Source: Warburgia ugandensis (Eukaryota; Streptophyta; Magnoliopsida; Canellales; Canellaceae). From it: 64,000 bases of DNA. The translations under genes and the position numbers were made by a program. The notes beneath the pieces are model-generated. The model did no database searches. It saw only the letters and a list, made by a program, of their open reading frames with translations, and was not told the origin of the DNA. The stretch is from NCBI GenBank assembly GCA_035236585.1, contig CP141127.1:64957495-65021494 (forward strand), written 5' to 3'. Shown piece after piece: positions 13,668-23,934 of this stretch. How positions within the stretch are numbered: position 1 is the stretch's first letter; every line of letters begins with the position of its first letter.

Positions 13668-13682
13668 GTGCATATCAAAGCT
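13668..13682 (+). other. Primer-binding site of element 2
   Basis: GTGCATATCAAAGCT follows the LTR end and resembles the initiator tRNA-Met PBS with changes. The following leader (AGTCCTTTCACAGCCAGTTC) matches the minus-strand leader of element 1 near 5090, so the two elements are related. Confidence 0.7.
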
Positions 13683-16610
13683 CAATTAGTCCTTTCACAG
13701 CCAGTTCAACATGTCCAAAAGTAATATAAAGTTAACCAGCAAATGTCAGTTGATAGGGTATGAGTTAAATAGATAACTCATATAAGCAATGTTGATGAAT
13801 GTGAAAACTAATGCAACCCACAAGGGTTGGCAAGTTCTAAGAAAATACGAAATTTATAGTCCTTATACGAATAAGAGTATTCTTGTGAGATTAGTATAGT
13901 CCTTAGAGTAAGGAACAATACTATAAGGGCATAAAATTAGAAATATCTAAATGATAACTTTGTCAGATGATAGATCTATTTACACAAGCGACGTTTTGAG
14001 GATTCAAGGTTTAACTTTGATAGTGTGTATAAACCTTCAAAGATTATGACAACTATTGTACAATAACATTATGATTATAATGAAAAAGGGAATAGAAAAT
14101 AGTCATAATCGAAGAGGTCTTGGGAAAGTTAAGGGACTTGTAGCATTAGCCTATACATGTAGTGGATATATTCGACGGATAGAAATTACATTATTATGAA
14201 AATCAGTGAAAATTGATAGAATAAAACTTTAATGCTTATGTAGATGAAATAATTGATCTATGAGGTGAAAACAAGACTGCCCTTATATATACAAAAATAT
14301 TGAAAGCTAGTCATCATGGAGAAGCAAATGCCTATTTAATTATTCTTGGATACTAGTTAAGATTTAGATGTGCATATTGCTTGGAGGATATAACAACTAT
14401 TTATAAGGATAGTTATTAAATAGGGATGACTTTTAGCAGATGAGTAGGGAATTAAAGTAAGAATAAAAAAATTTTAATTAGAGAATAAATTTAAATGATT
14501 TCTTATGATATTGGAAAGAAATGTAAAGAGGTTTATTTGGATGTTACACTATATGGAAGTATTTGATATTATTGTTTATTTTACTTTAGATCAAAAGTAT
14601 CTATTACATGTTGTGAATCCAGTAAAGATAGAGACCGATTCAAGTGACTGAGGAGAAAGGATCATATTGGGAGAATAATGTAAGATGACGGTAATTATAA
14701 TTGATAGACATTGAATAAGAAAAGTATCAATGATGCAATTTTTAATGACTAAGGAGAGGTTAATTTTGAAGGATTAATTTTTATTAGAGTGAGTTGCCAA
14801 AGTTATAACTAACTTTTGGTAGGTGTGATCACAAAATAAATCATTAATTAAGGAAAACTTATACAAGGATGAAGTTGGAGATGACTTGTTGAAAAGATTA
14901 AAGGAACAACAATGTAAAAGAATCATTGAAACAAAATTAAGGAAATCACGAATCTAATATAATTAAAGAAGTTGGACATAAATAGAGTCTAGATATCAAA
15001 AATGAAAGATCTTTGGGTTACTATTAGATTAAAATTTTGAATTAGTTTGTAATCGAAGGATTAAATAAGGTTGAGATAGTGATTTTTATAACTAGATTTC
15101 AAAGGAAGAAGATTAAGTGTGGCACATAAGGATGAATAGTGATCTCATTTCAAGGAAAGATGAGCATTACAAAGGCTTATGTTATTTATCTGTAAAGATA
15201 ACACAACACTTCCCTGAGGAATGTGGGGGTTTTCTTAGTAAGTGTGGTTGTGGAAGAGGCTAAAAAGTCACAGATTTAGGAAATAGATATGGTCTGAGAA
15301 TTTCAGGACATTTTCCCAAAGTAGCTTTCTCGATTGTTGTCACAAAGAGAGAAAATGATGTTATGATTGAGTTAGCGCAGAGCACAACTCCAAAATTTAA
15401 GGTGCCACATCAAATGACTCCAATCGACTTGAGAAAGCTCAAGAGCACCCTATAGGAATTATTGGACATGGATTTCATTAGACCCAATGGATGTCCTTAG
15501 TAGTGCTAGTCCTCTTCATGAGGGATGGACCAATGCAACTATTATTGTAAAATTATTTTAGAGTTTTTAAGGACTACATTACCCTAATCTCATAGATGAG
15601 GAGGCAAGGAAGAGTGATGCTTGCTAGGTAACCTTTTAAGAGCTAAAGAGGAGACTTATACCTCTGACAAGGTGCTTTGAGGGTTTTCCTGTGTGGCATA
15701 GATAGTGTTGGTATGGATTTCTTGTAGTTTCCCATACCAATACTATATGTATGCAATACCTAACTTTGATTCTCATTGGATTTGAGACATGATAGTGATT
15801 TATATTCTAATGCGAAATTACTTCCTTACATGTAATTGAAATATGGCTTACGATTTATAGTGTGGGTAACTGATGAGGGCAGATTAAGAGAGCGACCAAC
15901 GAGGGAGGGTGCAAATGGCACTGGTAGGCTTCTAGGTGCTCACTGTATGGTCATGGGTGGGGTTGTGATGAATTGTGAGAAGTTCTTACATACATTATTT
16001 GATTTGTGATATTGGTTTTTAGCATGGATTTGCCAATGATGACCTGATACACTCTGTTGTGGATTTGGCATAGATTTGCCACCTTTAGATGATATGCTTT
16101 TAATTAGTTTGGCATGTATATACTTATTTTATAAATTAATATGCTCTAAGCTAATGTGGCGTGGATGTATTTGTTTTAAGAGCTGATATGCTTTAAATCA
16201 ACTTGGCATAGAATTGCCTATTTTATAAGCTAGTTTGTTCTAATATGTTTTGAAATGCTAATTCAATGTTTCTTCATTATATCACTGAATTATTTATCAT
16301 GATGGCTAAGTATTAGAGTGCGCAGGAAAAGTAGCTCTTTATTGCCAAAAGCAGAGAGAAAACTTATGCCAATAAGTGGTATAAATATTTAGAGTTTAAA
16401 GTTGAAGTCATAAATTTCAAGGTTTCATTGATTAAAGACTTACAAGATTCAGAATGGAATGACAGAACAAGGATACCTCTCTTGATTGAACCCCCATTCT
16501 AAGAATCATTTAATTAAAGTGACCATATAGAATTGGAGTCTATCATCAAATGATGATGTTTCTAAAATTATTTGAAAGATAACATGAAAAGAATTTCAAC
16601 AAAAAAATTC
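13683..16610 (+). mobile_element. Decayed interior of Ty3 element 2
   Basis: AT-rich sequence with no open frame above 60 residues. Apart from the RT fragment at about 15280-15545 I could not recognise protein blocks. The interior is about 2.9 kb, shorter than in an intact chromovirus, so large parts of gag-pol have been deleted. Confidence 0.65.
15280..15545 (+). pseudogene. Ty3 reverse transcriptase N-terminal remnant
   Basis: A frame-disrupted translation gives blocks equivalent to the start of Ty3 RT. They read QDIFPKVAFSIVV, then TPKFKVPHQMTPIDLRKLKS, then ELLDMDFIRPNG. They correspond to the [27 protein letters not shown] and [16 protein letters not shown] blocks of element 3 (24960-25160). 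One stop (CAG or CAA to TAG) lies before ELLDMD. The catalytic domain is absent downstream. Confidence 0.7.
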
Positions 16611-16625
16611 CTATAGGAAGGAGAA
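16611..16625 (+). other. Polypurine tract of element 2
   Basis: Purine-rich TATAGGAAGGAGAA directly precedes the 3' LTR and follows GAATTTCAACAAAAAAATTC, a degenerate form of the pol-end sequence seen in element 1. Confidence 0.65.
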
Positions 16626-16951
16626 TGTAATAACCCTAATTTTTAAATTCTATTTCAAATGATTTCGGAATTAATTTTGATAAAATTTAATTTTTAAATT
16701 AAGTAATTTTAGTTCCACAAAATTGGCCTTTAGAAAGACACTTATTAAACCCTTGAAACATAAATAATTAGATTGTATTCAAGAAAACAAATCCAATGGC
16801 ATAAAAATACTGATATCTAAGTTTGGATGAAAAAGTTATGAATTTTAAAAGTGAAGGGCATTTTGATAAATTCATTCAGTGGGCCCACCTACAAAGTTTG
16901 GAATCTAATAAGTCATGAGACATTAATGTCTAAAATGACATTGCCATGCAG

Positions 16952-16975
16952 AAAAAAAAAAAAAAAAAAAAAAAA
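16952..16975. repeat. Poly(A) tract in LTR
   Basis: An uninterrupted run of 24 A residues within the 3' LTR of element 2. Confidence 0.95.
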
Positions 16976-17116
16976 GGAATGATGATCATAAATTATAAAA
17001 AGGATAAAGTATAAGCATATGTATAATATAACTATATGCTAATAAAGATAATAAATACATAAAATATCTTTCAGAGAAAAAAAGAAAATAGACATTATGA
17101 TTTGTTACTGAAAACC

Positions 17117-17240
17117 CGACAGAGAGAGAAACCGGGAGAGGAGGAAAAAGAGGGAGAAGAAGAAGAGGAGGAGGAGGAGGGAGGAAGAAGAAGAAGAAGC
17201 ATAGGAGAGAAGGAGAAAAAGAGAGGAGGAGAAAGAGCTT
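17117..17240. repeat. Purine-rich GGA/GAA tract
   Basis: About 125 bases are almost wholly purine on the plus strand, mostly GGA and GAA triplets. It lies near where LTR transcription would start in related elements. Confidence 0.85.
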
Positions 17241-18260
17241 CTGTGCCACCATTCATGTCAGCAAGGAAAACTCTTCAGTGAAGATGAAAGAGGAGAAGCC
17301 TACAAAGATGACATAGAAGACAAAGAAAATGATGAAGAGATTGGAAGATCCAATCCGTACATCATCTCCACCTTGATGAAATAGTCAAAAGCCTTCAAAG
17401 ATAGTGAAGATTGACTAAGGAACAGTGACAAATCGGGGGTAAAAGAAGCAAGCCGAGGGTTTTAGTTGATCGGCAGCAGCAATGAATAAATTGGATGAAC
17501 TAAGGCATTCAATCTCTCCTCGCTAAGCGTAGAGTAAAACCCATCAAGGAATTTGCTAATTGGAGAAGATCTTATGGTGATCTGGAAAGCAAACAAGAGA
17601 TCATAGATTGATTTGACACTATTTTCACATATGACCAATGATCAGTCATTGGTAAATGGTGATCAAAACTTTAATGGCTTGGGATGAGTTCTAATCATCG
17701 ACTAGTAAACTAAAAATTATAAGTAGACCACCATTCAATGGTTGGAATTTGAAAATACAAATCTAGATGATTCAATGAGAATTAACGACACAAAATTGGT
17801 AATCCAAGACTTGATGGAAGTTGGATTGATGAACCATGGATGGAAACACAAATCAACAGCCTAAAGGGCTGAGGTTGTGCAATTTTGGTGGTTAACTAGT
17901 AATGAATTACTAAAACCTGATGGTTCCATGAGTAATGGATGATCTAGATCATCAGGTTAGGGTCAGAATAAACTTCATTTATAATTGTTGATATATGACT
18001 TGACATTGACAAGAGATTTGGAATATCAACATGTTTCCAGGTTATTTGATGAATCGATTAGAAGGAGAGACAAAAGTGAACTTAGAAATTTGCCAAAGTG
18101 GTAGGTAGTTTTAACACTGACATGCTTTTGTGGAACATGAAAATTGTTGATGACCATTCTATCATGTTTGAAAATAGTTAAAATCAAGATTTTTTATTTA
18201 TATAGGGAGTGTGTGTGTTTTAAGTGGTTTTACACTCGCAAGACCTCGATGAGTTTCAGA

Positions 18261-18396
<136 letters not shown>

Positions 18397-19304
18397 AAGC
18401 ATTTCATGACTTAAATGCTTTTCATCCATTAATTTTTTACAATGATTCATTATCTAATTTGGATGAGTATATTTATTAGATGATACATGAAATGAGGTGT
18501 ACAGACTATTCATATTTTGTAAAGTGCCTTGTAAAGGTTATTATTGTCTTTGAAACTACATACATGACATGACATTGATTTACAAAGCATAATTGAGATT
18601 TCAAAATTTTAGTATACTGCTCATTATGCATCATGTTTATAGACTTGCATAACATGTGATTATAAACTTCTTTTGGATTTAAAAATTGTATGAACTCGCA
18701 TATTAGAGATGAAACTACCTACACAAGTGCAAGCTTGTTGAGACATTATAAATTGTTTACAATGTCTCAAGTTTGAGAAATTAAGACAGTGGAGTAAAAG
18801 ACGATGCAAGAGATTTCAGGAGAAGAATAGGTGTAATGTCAAATGTGTACAACCTAGTTGAGATTATTGATAATTGATGTAGTGGGTAAATTTAATATGG
18901 CTTTTGCTTTATGGAGATGTAGACATGTAAAGTAAAATTATGATTGTGCAGCTATTACTAGATTGATCCTAGTCGTGAACTGTTCTTTTTGTTTTAATTA
19001 AAAACTTAATTTTAAAATTAAACACGTTTAAATTATATATGCATGTGATTGGATGGAGACTGAGTCTACCTTATGATTTTGTTTTTGTTATATTCTATTT
19101 GTAAGGGACTTTGCATCATATGCTTAAAATGCATAAGTTCAAAAAACAGAGGAGACTCCACCCAATTTTTGATAGAAATGTAATGCTCATTTCTGTAAAA
19201 ATCCCAATTTTTTGTTATTTTTCTTCTAAATAGTTTTCCAAACTGGGGCCCCATAATTGTAAAAGATTTTGTCAAAAAGTGTTACAAAAACCTAGGATGT
19301 CACA

Positions 19305-19550
19305 GATAGACCCTACCTCTAAAGAGTTAAGCCACGTCTTTGCTTTATCCTTTAAAGACAAGAGAAATAGCCTCAACCTGATAGAATTGTCTAAAAGGTT
19401 ATGGTACTTAAATGTAACATAAATGCCAAGAAATTCCTTGATAAGGTGATACAAGTCATCCTTGTCTAGCCTATAGAAAGTTGGCAAAAGTTAGATAACT
19501 ATTGACTTTAACTCAAACGGTCTGTGTCAATTGTAGGTAACACTATATAG
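19305..19550 (-). pseudogene. Ty3 gag fragment (Athila/Tat-like), truncated
   Basis: The minus strand encodes a capsid-like stretch: LLPTFYRLDKDDLYHLIKEF, then ICVTFKYHNL-type residues, then LSLKDKAKTWLNSL. This resembles the gag of Athila/Tat (non-chromovirus) plant Ty3 elements. The frame is cut at 19305 by the end of the element 2 LTR, and an in-frame stop precedes LLPTF. No flanking LTR, PBS or pol of this element is visible. The family is clear; the lineage is an inference from motif wording. Confidence 0.7.
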
Positions 19551-20264
19551 GATGGTCAATTAAATTGTATTGGAGTAAAGTAGTAACTAAGCTACTTGAC
19601 TTTTATTACTTTATTTGTCATATCTATTGTACAATTATCTAGATCGACTTGATTTCGCAACCCTTGACTAGTGGTCCACTTGATCTAAGGATCTATGAAT
19701 GCTAAAGTTGGGTTCAATGATTGATGGTTGTGCATACATCAAAAATTGGTGGAATGGACTCAACTTTGTATACAATGGATGATATTTGTTATACACAACA
19801 AAAGAGTGCTTTTTTTTTTAGCTAACTAGACTCAGGAAACCTAAATGATGTAACCTATATGCAAAAATGATGCACATCAAAATAATACACAATAAATCCA
19901 TCCATAAGGCAAAAATAAGCTGAAGTTTTATTTTTCTTAAATTTCTTTCTAGGGAGTAGCTTTTAGATTAATTCTAACCTAAATTGCTCCTCCTCACTTT
20001 AAGACGTCTTACTACTTACCAGCTAGATCCTAACGTAATCAACCACTTCACACCCTACTTAGTTAGTCATAGGTTATTTGTGTTGTAGAGTTGTTAGCAA
20101 AGCTAGTTATTTAAATACCAATGTAATTGCTTAGAAAGGGGCCAATAGAGTGATAGTAATCATCCTCCTTCTGAGAGGGTCCTATGAGCTCGTAGGCTGT
20201 TATAGGTCTCTTCTAATTGATTTTAAATTAAACCTAGTTAGGCCAAGAGGTAGTGATGAAAATT
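19551..20264. other. Unassigned intergenic or decayed repeat sequence
   Basis: No open frame or structural repeat was recognised between the gag fragment and the TRIM. It may be the remainder of the element that supplied the gag fragment. Confidence 0.4.
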
Positions 20265-20589
20265 TGTAACAGCCAGGAGTCCCACAGCAACAATATTGTC
20301 TGCTTTGGCTGCCATAGAGCCTCACAATTCTTCCCTTATGGGAAAAGGCCTCTACTAGGAGAGTTCCCTAAACTCTTATAAACTGCCCAGTTCCCTCTCC
20401 CTAAGTGATATAGGATTAACTCTCAGTACCTCACCCATCTTGGGATTTATCCCTCAAGATTTCACCTCTTCCCCCCTTAGGAAACACGCATACCTGCGTG
20501 ATAGCCACGACCAGGCTCCTATGTGCGGCTAACCACCACATCACGAGGAAACATGGAATCTAATACCATTTGTAACAGTCAAGGGTCTC
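20265..20589 (-). mobile_element. TRIM: 3' LTR, interior and start of 5' LTR
   Basis: On the minus strand the order is as follows: end of a 5' LTR (...GACTGTTACA, 20571), PBS AATGGTATTAGATTCC (20555-20570), about 75 bp of interior, polypurine tract CTAAGGGGGGAAGAGG (20465-20480), then a 200-bp LTR starting TGAAATCTTGAGGG (20464) and ending GGCTGTTACA (20265). No protein is encoded. This size and layout define a terminal-repeat retrotransposon in miniature. Its 5' LTR is split at 20589 by Ty3 element 3 and resumes at 30551. Confidence 0.75.
20465..20480 (-). other. Polypurine tract of the TRIM
   Basis: Minus-strand CTAAGGGGGGAAGAGG directly precedes the LTR start TGAAATC. Confidence 0.65.
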
Positions 20590-23272
20590 TGTAATGACTC
20601 CAATTTTGTAATATTGAAATTCCAAGTTTAGCAATGAAAAGTTCAGTTTTAAAGAAAAGGGCATTTTGGTCATTTCACTAGTCACCTTAACTAAACCCAG
20701 GAATTTGGTCCTAAAAGTGGTTCCATTAGATGTGTCTCAGAAAAAGGAATCCAACGAGACCAAAATCACCCAAAACATGAGCAAGACATGGCCCTTTGAA
20801 GTTCAGGGGCAAATTGTAAATTTTACAAAAAAGACTTAACCTGAAAAACACAGGTGCCCGTTTTGATACGGGCACCCCGTCGTCTTCAAGCTCCTAGAGG
20901 CTTCTGGAATGGCAGTGTTTCAAGGAGAAACCACCCCATTCTGGAGGTTTCCCCACCGACATTCAAAGGCGGTTAGAACCCCTCCAGAACCCTCTTTAAA
21001 AGCTCTATAAATAGAGCTCTTGGGTGCCTCTAATGGAAGCCCAAAACCTTGGAGAAAACCCATCACGGAGCAGTGACCAAGAGGGAAAAACGTGGAGAGA
21101 AAACCACCCACGAAGCAGGTATGCTCAAAAACTCCCCAAACCCACCTCACCCATAGTCCTAGGCTCAATTCCCCTAAGTTTTTGCATGAAAAACCATGCA
21201 AAACGGAGCCTGGGAGAGCCACCAAGGACCCTGGGATGTCCCCAAGGCCGCACTGGTTCGACAGGGTCAAACCAGGGTGACCTAAGGATGACCCAAGTCT
21301 CTAACGAGCGGGACGATCCAATAGGAACGTCCCACGTCGACACAGGTCGACGTCCGTTTGAAAAACCAAACGGGCGCATCCAGGGACACGCCCGCTAAAG
21401 GGACAAACGGGCGGAGTTGTCGGTGCGTCTGCAGACGCGCCCGCTGAGGCGCGTGCCTCAGACGCGCAGCATGCTAGCGCACGTCGAATTTTTGTTACTT
21501 AAGGAAGCAGGGCGCATGACGCTGACGCGCAGCACCCTAGCATTCCGACTTTTTGTCTTTAAATACTCTATGTACATACAACACTAAAACGCTTATAACT
21601 TGAGATCTAGAGCTCCGATTGAGGTGCCGCAAAAGGTGTTGTGTCCGTATCAACGACGCGGACACATCTAAATCATAAAATCCCTGATCAAGGCCCAATC
21701 AAAGTAGGGCATGACCCTTAGAATAGGATGGTGGCGCATGGCCACTAGAACATTGAAAAACTGAGGATACCAAGGCCCAAGTAGGACCTTAGGACACCCA
21801 TAGGCATAGGGATGGACCCCTAATGCCTAAGTAAGAAGACCAAACTACTCTAAACTCATCAAAGATAGGTTAAACTAAACTTGAGTCCCCAAACCATGTT
21901 CAGGAGCGTACAAGGACAAAGGGGTTAACGCGACCTAGTCAGGTAGGTGCTCTATCACTATTAGATTCTTTTAAAAGAACTATTGTTATTTGAGAACATA
22001 TGTTTTAGATATATGACTTGATTTGCATGTGATTTGCATGAATTAATTCAGCATGCATGTTAAATGCTTTGTACATAGACATGTTTTGAAATGACTGCAT
22101 ATACATTATGCACATATATGTGTTGCAAACAAGTGCATGCATTGCATGATTTATGTACTTGCAAAGATTGCATGTCCTTGAGGGTTGCCAAAAGACGTTG
22201 GAGTGCCGAGGGCCAGGCAGTTGTGAGGGACCCAAAAGAGGACAAGTTTTAACAAAAGGTTTTGACTTGTCTTATGTGATTTGGGTAAGTAAGCCTGTGG
22301 GTGCTATGCCGAGGGGTCTGGGTTGGCCACCCGGCCTCTACCACTAATAGGTGGATGGGTACCACGCCCAAAAAGAGGCAAGTCCCTGCGTCGACTGCAT
22401 GTGGTACAAGGGGCTACCACTGGTGTCACGGCACTGGGTCGATGTGTCATTGGCCCCGTGGAGGCTATGACCGAGTGTCCTCAGGTACCTGGGGACCACA
22501 CGGTGAGGAGGTCGTGGGCATAGTAGACCCTATGGTTTGATGAGTTATGTGCATTTCATATAGCATGATATGAGGTTGGTCGACCATACCATACTAGAGG
22601 TCCATGAGTTGGACTCCATGAAGCATCTATTGCATATCATGATGTCATCATATATATATATATATATGATACTTTCAGTTTTGGATTATGTGATCTTTTA
22701 AGTTATGAGAATTTCTGTTGATTATGGATTCTTATACTGATATTGAACTCGAGTATTCAAACATACGCATATTTTGAATTTCAGTTGATTATGGATTCTT
22801 ATACTGATATTGAACTCGAGTATTCAAACATACGCATGTTTTGAATGAGCATATGATTTTGAAACATCTCATGCATTTATAAAACTAGTAGTGATAGGCT
22901 CCTACTGAGTATATTATATACTCACCCAATCCTCAACATTTTCCAGATACAAAGTAAATACTTAAGGGCAAGGAACGTTTGTACTAGAAGACACAGACTA
23001 AGTACAAGTAAGTAAACCCCTATCTTATCTTTCAATGTTACTTGATTGTAGTTATTCTCTAATAGCTGGGGCTGTGACTAACACTTTCTTGGGAACGATA
23101 TTGATTTAAACTTTGCCATGGCTAAATTATTGGAGAATGTGTTTTCACACTCGGGGTTTTTATGAAAGGTTGTTTTCCAAATGAAAAAGATTTTCATGCA
23201 TTTCATATTTATAAAACAAGAGATCTCGCTTTTTTATCAACATTGCATCATATAAAAACCCGGGTCGTGACA
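20590..23272 (+). repeat. 5' LTR of element 3
   Basis: The LTR is 2683 bp, TG...CA. It carries a TATA box (21006-21013), a CpG-dense segment (about 21290-21540), a TA tract (about 22650-22668) and an internal direct repeat of about 73 bp (22780-22853 repeats 22708-22779). Open frames within it, such as those at 21024-21398 and 22301-22540, recur in the 3' LTR and have no recognisable protein features. Confidence 0.95.
21006..21013 (+). promoter_or_regulatory. LTR TATA box
   Basis: TATAAATA within AGCTCTATAAATAGAGCT, a short palindrome, also present in the 3' LTR at 28288-28295. It is likely the promoter of the retrotransposon transcript. Confidence 0.6.
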
Positions 23273-23274
23273 GT

Positions 23275-23286
23275 TGGTATCAGAGC
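23275..23286 (+). other. Primer-binding site of element 3
   Basis: TGGTATCAGAGC is a perfect 12-base complement of the initiator tRNA-Met 3' end, two bases after the LTR terminus. Confidence 0.95.
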
Positions 23287-23412
23287 ACGGTTTAATGTTA
23301 CTCACAGCCCAGTTATGAGGAGAATAACTTATAATCAAGTTTCATCCATGAAAGAGAAAGGGGTAATAGGATAACATAGACTAAGATTTGGTGAATTGCC
23401 TTGTGATTACAG

Positions 23413-23934
23413 ATGCCTAGAAAGAAGGGAAGCAACGCTCCAAGACCTGAAGCCCCACCAGTGGACTCCACTGGGTCGGGCAACGGGATGGCTGAGTTAT
23501 TTCAGCAATTCTTACAGAACATGGGACAATACATGAATAGTCATAGCCAAACTCCTACCCCCCGAGATCCTTCCCCTGATAAAACAATAAATAGGACTGA
23601 GGTTCAGTTAGAAAGGTTTCAGAAACTAGCTCCCTCATTCACAGGAGAAGATGCAGCATCCACAGTTGAAAAATGGTTAATTGATATTGAAAAGATATTT
23701 AAGGCCATGAACATAGCTGAAGAAAGAAAAGTACCCATGGCCACATTTTTGTTTAGAGGAGAGGCTACCTTTTGGTGGGAAACAGCAAAAAGAACTTATT
23801 TTGATCAGCAAGAAACAATAGGATGGGAAGAGTTTAAAAAGGTCTTTAATGACAAATATTATCCTAAACATATAAGGAAACAAAAGGAAAAGGAATTTAT
23901 GGACTTAGAACAAGGAAATATGACCGTCCAATAG
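23413..23934 (+). CDS. Gag, N-terminal part
   Basis: 173 codons from an ATG about 125 bp after the PBS, starting MPRKKGSNAPRPE and ending at a premature TAG. The capsid-type Retrotrans_gag blocks include AASTVEKWLIDIEKIFKAM, FRGEATFWWETAKR and WEEFKKVFNDKYYPKHIRKQ. Gag forms the virus-like particle that packages the element RNA. The same frame continues after the stop with typical gag residues (QYESRF-type block, [11 protein letters not shown]), so TAG 23932-23934 is a nonsense mutation, probably from a glutamine codon, and not the natural end. Confidence 0.9.
   Translation: MPRKKGSNAPRPEAPPVDSTGSGNGMAELFQQFLQNMGQYMNSHSQTPTPRDPSPDKTINRTEVQLERFQKLAPSFTGEDAASTVEKWLIDIEKIFKAMNIAEERKVPMATFLFRGEATFWWETAKRTYFDQQETIGWEEFKKVFNDKYYPKHIRKQKEKEFMDLEQGNMTVQ

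Noticed and set aside
16986-17252. Minus-strand frame with Pro/Leu-rich, signal-peptide-like start
   Set aside because: Encoded by the purine-rich GGA/GAA tract of an LTR; low complexity.
21024-21398. 124-codon open frame, duplicated at 28306-28680
   Set aside because: The duplication is due to the two LTRs, not to protein conservation. Differences between copies fall without regard to codon position, and no domain is visible.
22301-22540. 79-codon frame conserved in both LTRs of element 3
   Set aside because: Conserved only because both are LTRs of one insertion; overlapping frames on both strands are equally open.
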